The notes below the pieces were generated by a model. The model was not told the origin of the DNA and did no database searches. It saw only the letters and a program-made list of their open reading frames with translations. Source: Ignavibacteriales bacterium (GTDB lineage: Bacteria > Bacteroidota > Ignavibacteria > UBA10030). Taken from it: 56,870 nucleotides of DNA. Position 1 is the stretch's first letter. Each line of letters opens with the position of its first letter. This document shows positions 1 through 8,680 of the stretch, in pieces. The DNA is taken from contig JACPUH010000080.1 of assembly GCA_016192345.1 (NCBI GenBank), positions 1 through 56,870 on the forward strand, given 5' to 3'. The position numbers were made by a program, and so were the translations under genes.

Positions 1-33
1 CAGACCTCTCCCTTACCACTTGGGTACGGCGCC
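1..33 (-). tRNA. tRNA-Cys(GCA), 5' half, cut by the window edge
   Basis: Read on the minus strand, this is the acceptor 5' strand GGCGCCG, a three-pair D stem (CCC/GGG) with loop AAGTGGTAA, and the anticodon stem GAGGT followed by loop bases CTG. The body matches the usual bacterial tRNA-Cys pattern. The last visible base is G34, so the anticodon itself is inferred to be GCA from the family and not seen. The 3' half lies outside the window. Confidence 0.75.
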
Positions 34-104
34 AGGACCAAACTGGGGACGGAGTCGTTAAGAAATCCAGTCAACAACTCCGGCCTAACCTCCTCCCCAT
101 ACAA

Positions 105-144
105 TAAAAACCCCGTTGCCTGGTGGGAGTTTGTGGCAACGGGG
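105..144 (-). terminator. Rho-independent terminator after tRNA-Gly
   Basis: On the minus strand a perfect 10-bp stem (CCCCGTTGCC/GGCAACGGGG, 14-nt loop) is followed directly by TTTTTATTG. It lies about 90 nt downstream of tRNA-Gly and upstream of the tRNA-Cys half, so it probably ends the tRNA-Gly transcript. Confidence 0.75.
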
Positions 145-165
145 TAAGTTCATAGAGGAAGTGAG

Positions 166-228
166 TCCGCCAATCCTATTGCTTGGAGGATTGTCGGATG
201 TCCCTTTCCCCTGACGGGGTTGGGGACA
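166..228. repeat. Two adjacent hairpins between tRNA-Gly and its terminator
   Basis: Positions 166-177 and 187-198 form a 12-bp arm pair with one mismatch. Positions 199-204 and 223-228 (TGTCCC/GGGACA) with inner CCCC/GGGG form a second hairpin. Neither has a T-run. They may be processing structures in the tRNA precursor or part of a palindromic repeat. Together with the terminator, most of 105-228 is foldable. Confidence 0.5.
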
Positions 229-230
229 GA

Positions 231-302
<72 letters not shown>

Positions 303-314
303 AATGGGTGAGCA

Positions 315-343
315 AATATAAGAAAAACCCCTTGCGGAGGCAA
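315..343 (-). promoter_or_regulatory. Proximal promoter of tRNA-Gly
   Basis: Minus strand TTGCCT (338-343), a 17-bp spacer, and TATATT (315-320). The -10 ends 12 nt before the tRNA 5' end. The hexamers match those of other promoters in this window, such as folB. Confidence 0.6.
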
Positions 344-390
344 GAACTTTTTCCATCACCCTGCGGTCTCCAAGAATCACTCGCTTGAAA

Positions 391-419
391 AATATAGACC
401 CCCCAAACCACAAAGTCAA
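391..419 (-). promoter_or_regulatory. Distal promoter upstream of tRNA-Gly
   Basis: Minus strand TTGACT (414-419), a 17-bp spacer, and TATATT (391-396). It has exactly the same hexamers and spacing as the rplM promoter. It starts 8 nt after the end of the CYTH gene and gives a second start for tRNA-Gly. Confidence 0.65.
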
Positions 420-426
420 GAGTTTC

Positions 427-951
427 TCAAAATTTTTTCCTGTCCCCGGCCCGCTGAAGTAAATCGCTGTAGGAACCTGCGACCACTGCATTCTTGCGGA
501 TCTCCAACGCCTTCCATAATTCCTTCATGAGCGTGCGCGCCTGGCGTTTCCCGTTTGTGACAAGGACCTCGAACTCGAGGAAATTCCCTAACCCCTGCAC
601 CGTGTCCAGATGAATTCGGGAGTTTTTGTACAAAAATAACCTCCTCTCCTTTTTCACCACGCATAGTACGCCCAGAAGGTCAGCCAGGAGTCTCTTCATC
701 TCCCCGGGTCCTTCGATGGGTATGCAACGATAGTCGGAATAGCGATTCCCTTTGAAATTTCTTCGATGATAATAAATGAGCTCACTCCGTTTCCCTTGAG
801 TCTCCCGAACTTTGAGCCTCCCACTGGGAGAGCGATAGTAGGTGTCCGTTTGAGCCAAAACGCCCCCACGACGAGCGCCGAGCTTGAATACAAGCGAGGA
901 GGCATGCCGGATGGAGGCGGTGCGTATTTTCAGTTCGAGATTGGAGGGCAT
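427..951 (-). CDS. CYTH domain protein (class IV adenylate cyclase / thiamine triphosphatase-like)
   Basis: 174 aa. The N-terminus NLELKIR carries the ExK signature that opens CYTH (triphosphate tunnel metalloenzyme) domains. Alternating Arg/Lys/Glu strands follow, for example RLKVRETQGKRSELIYY, with a late FLEFEVLV strand and a YSDLL ending. These are features of the CyaB subgroup, and the length is normal. Family members bind triphosphate and divalent metal inside a beta barrel; substrates range from ATP to thiamine triphosphate or inorganic triphosphate, so the substrate here is unknown. It sits downstream of the greA terminator and before the tRNA-Gly promoters. No clear Shine-Dalgarno precedes the ATG, and it is probably cytoplasmic. 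Confidence 0.8.
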   Translation of the reverse strand: MPSNLELKIRTASIRHASSLVFKLGARRGGVLAQTDTYYRSPSGRLKVRETQGKRSELIYYHRRNFKGNRYSDYRCIPIEGPGEMKRLLADLLGVLCVVKKERRLFLYKNSRIHLDTVQGLGNFLEFEVLVTNGKRQARTLMKELWKALEIRKNAVVAGSYSDLLQRAGDRKKF

Positions 952-970
952 TCCAGTTGCGTCAAGTACA

Positions 971-1007
971 CTAAAAACAAAAACGAGAGCCCAAGGGTCT
1001 CTCGTTT
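971..1007 (-). terminator. Terminator downstream of greA
   Basis: Minus strand stem AACGAGAG/CTCTCGTT (within 981-1007) followed by TTTTTGTTTTTAG. It starts 24 nt after the greA stop codon. Confidence 0.75.
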
Positions 1008-1030
1008 GAAGAACGCAAGCACCTTCGGAA

Positions 1031-1516
1031 TCACCGGTTGATTTCTACGATTTTATACTCGAGAAACCCAGCCGGCACCTTAATTTTCACCACCTCCCCC
1101 TGCACTTTTCCCATCAGTCCCTTTCCAAACGGGGAGGTAATGGATATTTTGTTTTTTTCGAAATCAGCCTCCTCGGGGGAAACAAGACGGTATTCGATCA
1201 CCTCACCCGTTTTCAGGTCCTTGAGCTTCACGAGGGAAAGAATATATACTTTGTCGTTTGGAAGATCCGAGCTTTCAATAATACGGGCGCGTGAGAGCGT
1301 TTCTTCCAGCTTCGCAATGCGAATTTCCAGATGTTCCTGCGCTTCCTTTGCGGCATCATATTCGGCATTCTCACTCAGATCACCATAACTCCGCGCTTCG
1401 GCGATCTTTTGCGCCATCTCTGCACGGCCATGGAATTTTAACTCCCGCAACTCGGCCTCAAGCTCCACCACCCTCTCGCGGGTCAGGTACACCTGACCGT
1501 TATTATTCTCTCCCAT
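1031..1516 (-). CDS. greA: Transcription elongation factor GreA
   Basis: 161 aa, the normal GreA length (about 158). The N-terminal coiled-coil contains the tip motif GDLSENAEYDAAKE, whose acidic residues enter the RNA polymerase secondary channel and stimulate cleavage of backtracked RNA. The C-terminal FKBP-like domain includes SPFGKGLMGKVQGEVVKIKVPAG. The ATG at 1516 was chosen over an upstream in-frame start at 1576 because GGAGG lies 7 nt before it, the protein length then fits, and the upstream part overlaps the ribBA terminator. It is expressed separately from ribBA. Confidence 0.96.
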   Translation of the reverse strand: MGENNNGQVYLTRERVVELEAELRELKFHGRAEMAQKIAEARSYGDLSENAEYDAAKEAQEHLEIRIAKLEETLSRARIIESSDLPNDKVYILSLVKLKDLKTGEVIEYRLVSPEEADFEKNKISITSPFGKGLMGKVQGEVVKIKVPAGFLEYKIVEINR

Positions 1517-1548
1517 AAATCCTCCATAAACCGCAAAGGAACAAGACA

Positions 1549-1574
1549 AAAAGAAAAGCCAACATCCCGTTGGC
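1549..1574 (-). terminator. Terminator of the tgt-yajC-ribBA unit
   Basis: Minus strand GCCAAC/GTTGGC stem with a 5-nt loop (1558-1574), followed by TTTTCTTTTTG. It lies about 100 nt after the ribBA stop codon. Confidence 0.7.
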
Positions 1575-1672
1575 AACGAGATGGTGGCTATGAAAAACTC
1601 GTTTGCAAAGTAGATGAAAAATCTGTTAGACGCAAGTGAAAAACCGCGGGGAAGTGCATCTTCGCCGAAACT

Positions 1673-2899
1673 CTAACGCGGCTTCACGAGCAGGAGGTGA
1701 CCCATTTTGTCCCGTTTCACTTTCAGATATTGTTCATTGTGCGAATTCGAGTCGATCTCCAGGGGAACCCGCTCAACGATCTCCAGGCCATAGCCATGGA
1801 GGCCAACCACCTTCTTGGGATTGTTTGTCATCAGCCTCATCTTCCCAACGCCCAGGTCTCTCAGGATTTGCGCCCCGATTCCATAATCTCTCAAATCCGG
1901 ACGGAAGCCGAGTTTCTCGTTAGCCTCGACCGTGTCCATCCCTTCATCTTGCAACTTATAGGCTTTCAACTTGTTCAGCAATCCGATTCCCCGACCTTCC
2001 TGGCGCATATACAGCACAATGCCCTTCCCTTCTTTCTCCACCATCTGCATGGCGGCAACCAGTTGATCATTGCAATCGCACCGCAGGGAGCCGAACACAT
2101 CACCGGTAAGGCACTCTGAATGGACCCGGACAAGGGTTGGTGTGTCGGGGTGGATATCTCCCTTCACCAGGGCAACGTGGTCCTTGGAATCGGTCTGACT
2201 TTTGTACAGATGGATTGCGAAGTGGCCGAAGCGCGATGGAAGGTTCGTCGACACGATCCGCTGCACCAGCTTTTCCCGCTGCATACGGTACTCAATAAGG
2301 CTTCGCACGGAAATAAGCTTCATGTCAAATTTCCGGGCAAGTTGTTGAAGCTGGGGCACCCGCGCCATCGTACCATCTTCATTGAGAATTTCGCATAGAA
2401 CCCCTGCTGGCTGCAGACCCGCGAACCGGCAAAGATCCACAACGGCTTCCGTATGGCCGGCCCTGCGCAACACGCCCCCCTCGGCCGATTTCAAAGGAAA
2501 AATGTGGCCGGGCCGCGCAAGATCGCTTGCCTTGGTCGCGGGGTCAATCAACGCCCTGATGGTGGCCGCACGATCGGCTGCCGACACCCCTGTTGTCGTA
2601 CCATGGATATAGTCGATGGAAACAGTAAACGGGGTCTCATGCAACGAAGTGTTCGCCTCCACCATGGAATCCAATCCCAACTCCATGGCCCGGGCACTGG
2701 TGATCGGGGCACAGACGACCCCGCGCCCTTCCCGGGTCAGGAAATTAACGATCTCCGGCGTGACCTTCTCCGCTGCCACGACAAAATCCCCTTCATTTTC
2801 ACGGTCTTCATCATCAACGACGATCAGAATTTTGCCCGCTTTGAAATCCTCGATCGCCTCTTCAATCGTATCGAAATGTTTCACCCTTGCATCAGACAT
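1673..2899 (-). CDS. ribBA: Bifunctional 3,4-dihydroxy-2-butanone-4-phosphate synthase / GTP cyclohydrolase II
   Basis: 408 aa fusion catalysing the two entry steps of riboflavin synthesis. The N-terminal DHBP synthase (about residues 10-205) shows the acidic metal-binding loop [11 protein letters not shown] (29-39) and HTEAVVDL (149-156). The C-terminal GTP cyclohydrolase II (about 210-408) has zinc ligands C263, C274 and C276 in [16 protein letters not shown], and the RQEGRGIGL motif (299-307). Both halves look complete. The stop codon is TAG, which shows that UAG is a normal terminator here. The gene follows yajC by 32 nt. No FMN riboswitch was seen, and there is no room for one in front of the gene. 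Confidence 0.97.
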   Translation of the reverse strand: MSDARVKHFDTIEEAIEDFKAGKILIVVDDEDRENEGDFVVAAEKVTPEIVNFLTREGRGVVCAPITSARAMELGLDSMVEANTSLHETPFTVSIDYIHGTTTGVSAADRAATIRALIDPATKASDLARPGHIFPLKSAEGGVLRRAGHTEAVVDLCRFAGLQPAGVLCEILNEDGTMARVPQLQQLARKFDMKLISVRSLIEYRMQREKLVQRIVSTNLPSRFGHFAIHLYKSQTDSKDHVALVKGDIHPDTPTLVRVHSECLTGDVFGSLRCDCNDQLVAAMQMVEKEGKGIVLYMRQEGRGIGLLNKLKAYKLQDEGMDTVEANEKLGFRPDLRDYGIGAQILRDLGVGKMRLMTNNPKKVVGLHGYGLEIVERVPLEIDSNSHNEQYLKVKRDKMGHLLLVKPR

Positions 2900-2931
2900 A
2901 AACGTCGCTTACGCGCTCCGGTTGCTTTGAA

Positions 2932-3267
2932 TTACTTCGTTGGTTCAGGCTCAGCTTCTTTTGCCACTGCGGAGATGGAGCCCCGGTCAACTTTCACTTT
3001 TACAGAATCGGCGATCTGCACCAGGGCAGTTTTCTCCTCAATCCCCACAATCGTCCCGTGGATGCCCCCCGACGTAACGACCTTATCTCCCTTCTTGAGG
3101 GCATCGAGCATTTTTTGACGCTCTTTCTGCCGTTTCTGTTGCGGACGGATAATCATAAAATAGAAGATTAAAAAGATGAGGCCGAACAAAACGATGGATT
3201 GCATAAATCCGCCGCCGGCATCTCCTTGCCCCTGGGGGGCCATCAACATAACGTAGTATCCGATCAA
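2932..3267 (-). CDS. yajC: Sec translocon accessory subunit YajC
   Basis: 111 aa. After a short Gly-rich N-terminus comes one transmembrane helix (about residues 23-40, QSIVLFGLIFLIFYFMIIRP), then RPQQKRQKERQKMLDALKKGDKVVTSGGIHG-type sequence, the YajC cytoplasmic hallmark. The start is TTG at 3267, supported by AGGAGG ending 5 nt before it; the in-frame ATG six codons later has no such site. It lies between tgt and ribBA; tgt-yajC adjacency is conserved in many bacteria. It associates with SecDF at the inner membrane. Confidence 0.93.
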   Translation of the reverse strand: MIGYYVMLMAPQGQGDAGGGFMQSIVLFGLIFLIFYFMIIRPQQKRQKERQKMLDALKKGDKVVTSGGIHGTIVGIEEKTALVQIADSVKVKVDRGSISAVAKEAEPEPTK

Positions 3268-3303
3268 GTAAACCTCCTGGATTCTTGTGGGTGAACGATG
3301 TGC

Positions 3304-4517
<1,214 letters not shown>

Positions 4518-4542
4518 AGCATAATCACTATGTTCTGAACCG

Positions 4543-5184
4543 TTACTTCTGCAGGCGGAACCGGACAGGGATTGACATGCGGACCTTCACGGCCTTCCCC
4601 CTCTGTTTACCCGGTTTGAATTTTGCCTTCATCACGGCGGATGCAGCCGCTTCGTCGCACCCGGCCCCAATCCCCTTCTTGATCTCCGTGCGCGTCACAG
4701 CACCGGATTCATCGACAAATGCTTCGACATAAACGGTCCCCTCAACGCCGGCCCGTCTGGCAATTTCAGGGTATACAACAAGACTCTGAATTGCTCCAAT
4801 ACCTCCAATGGGCTCCGGAAGATCTTCAACCGCGATAAAGTACGTTTCCTCGTCCTCTTCTTGTTTCGGTGGAGGAGGAGCGACTTCCTTCGTGATATCG
4901 ACCTCCGTGCTCTGGATCGTCACATCATCCAGGGCTTCGTCACTGGGAGCTTCAATAGGAATGAGCGGTTTCGGGGGCGGGGGCGGACGGTTCTCCTGCT
5001 TCGTGACGTCAATATCTTCCACGTCCACAAGCTCTTGTGAGGCCTTCAAGATCACCTTCGGTCCCTGGAGGTCGGGAAAGAACTTAAACGCGACAATCAT
5101 CAGAGCCAGTGAGATGATAAGGCCGATCTCAAATGTCTTGTTGTATTTCAGCCTTAAATCGACCTCGGGATTCTTCCGAACCAT
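4543..5184 (-). CDS. tonB: TonB family energy transducer
   Basis: 213 aa. Residues 1-20 are cytoplasmic, followed by one N-terminal membrane anchor (about 19-37, FEIGLIISLALMIVAFKFF). A Pro-rich periplasmic spacer (NRPPPPPKP, VAPPPPKQEEDEE) leads to a C-terminal TonB domain with YPEIARRAGVEGTVYVEAFVDESG and the VPVRFR-like ending SIPVRFRLQK. The family couples the proton-motive force to outer-membrane transporters. It has its own promoter (5223-5251), a GGAG site, and a terminator, so it is monocistronic. ExbB/ExbD are not in the window. Confidence 0.93.
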   Translation of the reverse strand: MVRKNPEVDLRLKYNKTFEIGLIISLALMIVAFKFFPDLQGPKVILKASQELVDVEDIDVTKQENRPPPPPKPLIPIEAPSDEALDDVTIQSTEVDITKEVAPPPPKQEEDEETYFIAVEDLPEPIGGIGAIQSLVVYPEIARRAGVEGTVYVEAFVDESGAVTRTEIKKGIGAGCDEAAASAVMKAKFKPGKQRGKAVKVRMSIPVRFRLQK

Positions 5185-5222
5185 ATGAACTCTCCTTTGT
5201 GTTCGTCAAATAACCTGTGGTG

Positions 5223-5251
5223 AATATAAAAAGAAAAAGGGCCCTTGTCAA
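5223..5251 (-). promoter_or_regulatory. tonB promoter
   Basis: Minus strand TTGACA (5246-5251), a 17-bp spacer, and TATATT (5223-5228): near-consensus sigma70. It overlaps the last codons of the vanZ-like gene and lies about 40 nt upstream of the tonB ATG. Confidence 0.8.
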
Positions 5252-5643
5252 ACTTCTTCTACATTTTCCCTGCGCCTGCGAAGCTGACCCATTGAGATGA
5301 ACAAAAGCACGAAAAGCAAAGCTCCAGTAAAATCAGCCACAACATCCACAATATCGGAGGTCCGCGCCGGTACAAAACTCTGATAATACTCATCCAGGAC
5401 GCCATACAGTGTCGTAGCCATCAAGGCCGCCCATATATCATGACGCCGCAACCACCCAAAACGTTCCTGAAAAAAGAACGCCCTTCTGGTCAGGAAACAA
5501 AGAACAAACCACATAATGGCATGGAAGACCTTATCCAGCCCCTCCGGGCTCTGGAGCTTGGCAAAGGCGCTCCAGGAAGAGAGGAAGAAAATGAAGATCA
5601 ACCAGAGGAGGGGTGGAAACTGGTATTTGAGAATGTGCTTCAG
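5248..5643 (-). CDS. VanZ-like membrane protein
   Basis: About 131 aa with four predicted membrane segments. The family core is DKVFHAIMWFVL and YGVLDEYYQSFVPARTSDIVDVVADFTG, with the conserved H, E and D residues of VanZ-like proteins. A TTG at 5601 would cut the first helix. The frame continues upstream with FPPLLWLIFIFFLSS, the usual VanZ N-terminal helix, to a CTG at 5641-5643 with AGAGGGG 6 nt before it and overlapping the nnr stop codon (CTGA). I therefore prefer the CTG start, with moderate certainty. The molecular function of most VanZ-like proteins is unknown; the original member confers low-level teicoplanin resistance. Confidence 0.82.
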   Translation of the reverse strand: MKHILKYQFPPLLWLIFIFFLSSWSAFAKLQSPEGLDKVFHAIMWFVLCFLTRRAFFFQERFGWLRRHDIWAALMATTLYGVLDEYYQSFVPARTSDIVDVVADFTGALLFVLLFISMGQLRRRRENVEEV

Positions 5644-7211
5644 ACGCTGCCCCTCTGTTCGGACTGGACAAAAGAGGCAGGGAGAAACTCCAGAAGATCC
5701 TGGGCCACAATGCTTCGAGCCCCGAGTTGTTGCGCAGCGAGATCACCCGCCAAACCGTGCACAGAGACCCCGGCGTACGCGGCGGATCCATGGTCCATTC
5801 CTTGGGCCCACAATCCGGCGATGAGTCCGCACAGGACGTCCCCCGAGCCCACGGTAGCCATCCCCGGGTTCCCGGTGGCATTCACATAAATCCTCCCGTC
5901 GGGAGTCCCCGTCATAGTAGGCGCACCCTTCAAAACAAATGTGACTCCACCCTGCTGCGCACCGTTTCGGACAGAATCCACGCGTTCTTTTTCTATCTGC
6001 CTGGAGGAAACTCCCAGGAGGCGTGAAGCCTCACCGGCGTGTGGTGTCAAAACCATCGTTGCTTTGATTTTTTTCAGCGTTGTCAATCCCATAGAAGCCA
6101 CCACTGCCAATGCATCGGCATCAAGAACCAGTTTCCCGGTGGCGTGCATGATGAGGTTTCTCAAAAGTACCTGAGTCTCCCGGTGTAACGAAAGGCCCGG
6201 CCCAAGCACAACGACATCCGCCCATCGAATTTTTTCAGAAATGATCTCCAGAGCGGAAAGCGCCACGGTCCCTTCAGCGGTTGATGGAACAGGAAGCACA
6301 ATGGGTTCCGTCAGCTTGCGTGCAAGAATGGGGTACACGGCATCGGGTGTTCCCAGAAGAACAGCCCCTGCCCCGGAGCGCAGTGCGGCTGAAGCGGCGA
6401 GGGCGGCGGCTCCCGTATATCCTCGCGATCCGGCAAGAATAAACACTTTCCCGACCGTGTATTTATGCGCAGACGCCGAACGGCGAGGAAGGAGGCTTCG
6501 AACATCGCCCGGCGTCACCAACTTCATCTGAAACACAGGAGCATTGGAGACAATGGGAGGAAGGCCGATATCGACCAAAACGACTTTACCCGCCCGGTCC
6601 TGTCCTTCGTTGCAGAGCAAACCCGTTTTGATCAAACCGAATGTGGCGGTCACCGTTGCTCTCACCGCGGTGTTTTCCACGACACCGGTGCTTCCATGAA
6701 CTCCTGAAGGGATATCGAGTGCAAGGACGGGGAATTTCTGTCCGTTCAACCAATCGATTCCCCGTTTGGCAATCCCCGTCACCTTTCCGGAAAACCCGGT
6801 CCCGAAGATTGCGTCGACCGCACAATGAATAGGCGGAAGGCCACGAAGAGTCTTCGGAGCGAAGGATGTTATCACGAGTTGCCCGGGATGCGCCCCCTGC
6901 AACTTCTTGAGAATGATGAAATTTTTTTTTGCGTCCCCCTTCATCTGACGAGGAGAGGCAAACAGAAGGACAATCACCCTCGCTCCTTTACTGAGAAGGA
7001 GCCGGGCAACGACAAACCCGTCTCCCCCATTGTTTCCCTTTCCACACAAAACGAGGATGGTCTTTTGCCTGCAGGGACCGAAACGTTCTTCAAGACACTG
7101 AACACTCCCCCGACCGGCATTCTCCATCAACACCAGGCCGGGAATTCCAAAGGTCCGGATGGCGGTCCTGTCACACCATTGCATCTCTTGTGCCGTAACA
7201 ACCGTTTGCAT
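5640..7211 (-). CDS. nnr: Bifunctional NAD(P)H-hydrate epimerase / ADP-dependent NAD(P)H-hydrate dehydratase
   Basis: 523 aa two-domain repair enzyme. The N-terminal epimerase (YjeF_N, about 1-215) shows MENAGRG (29-35), GKGNNGGDGFV (57-67) and the ALDIPSGV loop. The C-terminal ribokinase-like dehydratase (about 230-515) shows LGPGLS, LDADAL, LTPHAGEASRLLG and NPGMATVGSGDVLCGLIAGL. Together they restore NAD(P)H from R- and S-hydrates formed by heat or GAPDH. It follows nuoN by 9 nt and overlaps the vanZ-like gene, so it is probably read with the nuo genes. Confidence 0.96.
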   Translation of the reverse strand: MQTVVTAQEMQWCDRTAIRTFGIPGLVLMENAGRGSVQCLEERFGPCRQKTILVLCGKGNNGGDGFVVARLLLSKGARVIVLLFASPRQMKGDAKKNFIILKKLQGAHPGQLVITSFAPKTLRGLPPIHCAVDAIFGTGFSGKVTGIAKRGIDWLNGQKFPVLALDIPSGVHGSTGVVENTAVRATVTATFGLIKTGLLCNEGQDRAGKVVLVDIGLPPIVSNAPVFQMKLVTPGDVRSLLPRRSASAHKYTVGKVFILAGSRGYTGAAALAASAALRSGAGAVLLGTPDAVYPILARKLTEPIVLPVPSTAEGTVALSALEIISEKIRWADVVVLGPGLSLHRETQVLLRNLIMHATGKLVLDADALAVVASMGLTTLKKIKATMVLTPHAGEASRLLGVSSRQIEKERVDSVRNGAQQGGVTFVLKGAPTMTGTPDGRIYVNATGNPGMATVGSGDVLCGLIAGLWAQGMDHGSAAYAGVSVHGLAGDLAAQQLGARSIVAQDLLEFLPASFVQSEQRGSV

Positions 7212-7220
7212 GGAGGCGGG

Positions 7221-8651
7221 TTACAACTTGAAGAACGTTTTTGAAATATCGACGACGAGCGAAGGATAGAGACCCAGCAAAATCACCAGCGCCGCAATCA
7301 CCCCAATGACCGCAAAGGCAAATCCGGGGACACGCTCTTCAATCGTCGCGTTGCCATCACGGAAATACATCACCATCACCAAACGAAGGTAATAATAAAC
7401 GGAGATGACGCTCGTGAGTACGCCGATCACCGCGAGCCAGACGAGATCGGCCTTCACGGCGGCGAGAAACACATAATATTTGCCGAAGAACCCAGCAAAA
7501 GGGGGAATACCGGCAAGGGAGAACATGAAAACGGAAAGCATCGCCGCAACCACAGGCCGTTGCGCACTGAATCCGGCATAGTCATCAAATGTCAGCTTGG
7601 TATCATCCTGCTGCTCAACCCAGGAAATGATCCCGAACGCCCCCATATTCATGAGCGTATAGGCGGCAAGATAGAAAAGGATTCCCGTCTCCCCCTCCGC
7701 ACTCCCTGCAGCAATTCCACTCAACATATACCCGGCGTGGGCGATGCTCGAATAGGCAAGCATTCTCTTGAGATTGGACTGTGCAATCGCTGTCACATTT
7801 CCGAGAATCATCGAAGCGGCAGCGATGAAGGCAACGACCTCGCTGATCGGCGTGCCGGTGATAGCAAAGGTCCTGATAAACACTGTAACAAATGCGGCGA
7901 AGGCGGCAGCTTTGGCTCCCGTGGACATGAATGCCGTGACGGGTGTGGGAGCCCCTTCGTACACGTCGGGGGCCCACATGTGAAAGGGGACAGCCGCAAC
8001 TTTGAACGAGAAGGCGATCACGAGCAGTCCGGCCCCCATCAGGAAGAGAGAATTCCCGGAAAGCTGCGCGAAGGACTGGCTGATGAGTTTGAGATTGGTG
8101 GTTCCGGCGGTCCCATACACGAGAGCAATTCCGTACAGGAGGAATCCCGTGGCAAAAGCTCCAAGGAGAAAATATTTGACCGCCGATTCGTTCGAGGTCA
8201 CCTTTGTCCGGACAAACCCCGTGAGCACATAGAGACAGACCGACATTAACTCGATGCCGAGGAACAGGATGATCAGGTCCATCGCCGAGGCCATTAACAT
8301 CATGCCCACTGTTGCGAAGAGAATCAAGATATACAACACCCCCTGTTCCCGGTGAAGCCGTTGCATGTACGGACGCGAAAGTACGATCGTGAAGAAAGCG
8401 GAGCTTGTAAACACCATGCTGAAGTAGCTGGCGTATCCCCCCTGGAGGATCATGCCGTTGAACACAATCACTTCCGAACCGAGGGACCAAAGTGAGAAGA
8501 CAAACGCGAGGGCACATCCCGCGAGCGAGAGTCCATACACTGCCGTTGTCCTGCCGCCCTTCATACTTTCAACGAGGAGCGCGACAAGCCCCGTGAGTGT
8601 GAGACTCACCATCGGGGCGCTCTGCCAAAGATCGCTTATGGTTATTTCCAT
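7221..8651 (-). CDS. nuoN: NADH-quinone oxidoreductase subunit N
   Basis: 476 aa, about 14 transmembrane helices, one of three antiporter-like subunits of complex I. Key signatures are GIELMSVCLYVLTGF with the conserved Glu of helix 5, PFHMWAPDVYEGAPTPVTAFMS around helix 7-8, LKRMLAYSSIAHAGYML, and FSLAGIPPFAGFFGKYYVF. It acts in the inner membrane, pumping protons. It lies downstream of the antiporter gene that separates it from nuoM (29-nt gap) and just upstream of nnr. Confidence 0.96.
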   Translation of the reverse strand: MEITISDLWQSAPMVSLTLTGLVALLVESMKGGRTTAVYGLSLAGCALAFVFSLWSLGSEVIVFNGMILQGGYASYFSMVFTSSAFFTIVLSRPYMQRLHREQGVLYILILFATVGMMLMASAMDLIILFLGIELMSVCLYVLTGFVRTKVTSNESAVKYFLLGAFATGFLLYGIALVYGTAGTTNLKLISQSFAQLSGNSLFLMGAGLLVIAFSFKVAAVPFHMWAPDVYEGAPTPVTAFMSTGAKAAAFAAFVTVFIRTFAITGTPISEVVAFIAAASMILGNVTAIAQSNLKRMLAYSSIAHAGYMLSGIAAGSAEGETGILFYLAAYTLMNMGAFGIISWVEQQDDTKLTFDDYAGFSAQRPVVAAMLSVFMFSLAGIPPFAGFFGKYYVFLAAVKADLVWLAVIGVLTSVISVYYYLRLVMVMYFRDGNATIEERVPGFAFAVIGVIAALVILLGLYPSLVVDISKTFFKL

Positions 8652-8680
8652 AGGAGAATGTTTGCCTTATCGCTCTACAA

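Noticed and set aside
2900..3267. FMN riboswitch for ribBA
   Set aside because: ribBA is 32 nt behind yajC; no conserved FMN-aptamer segments were seen there or before tgt.
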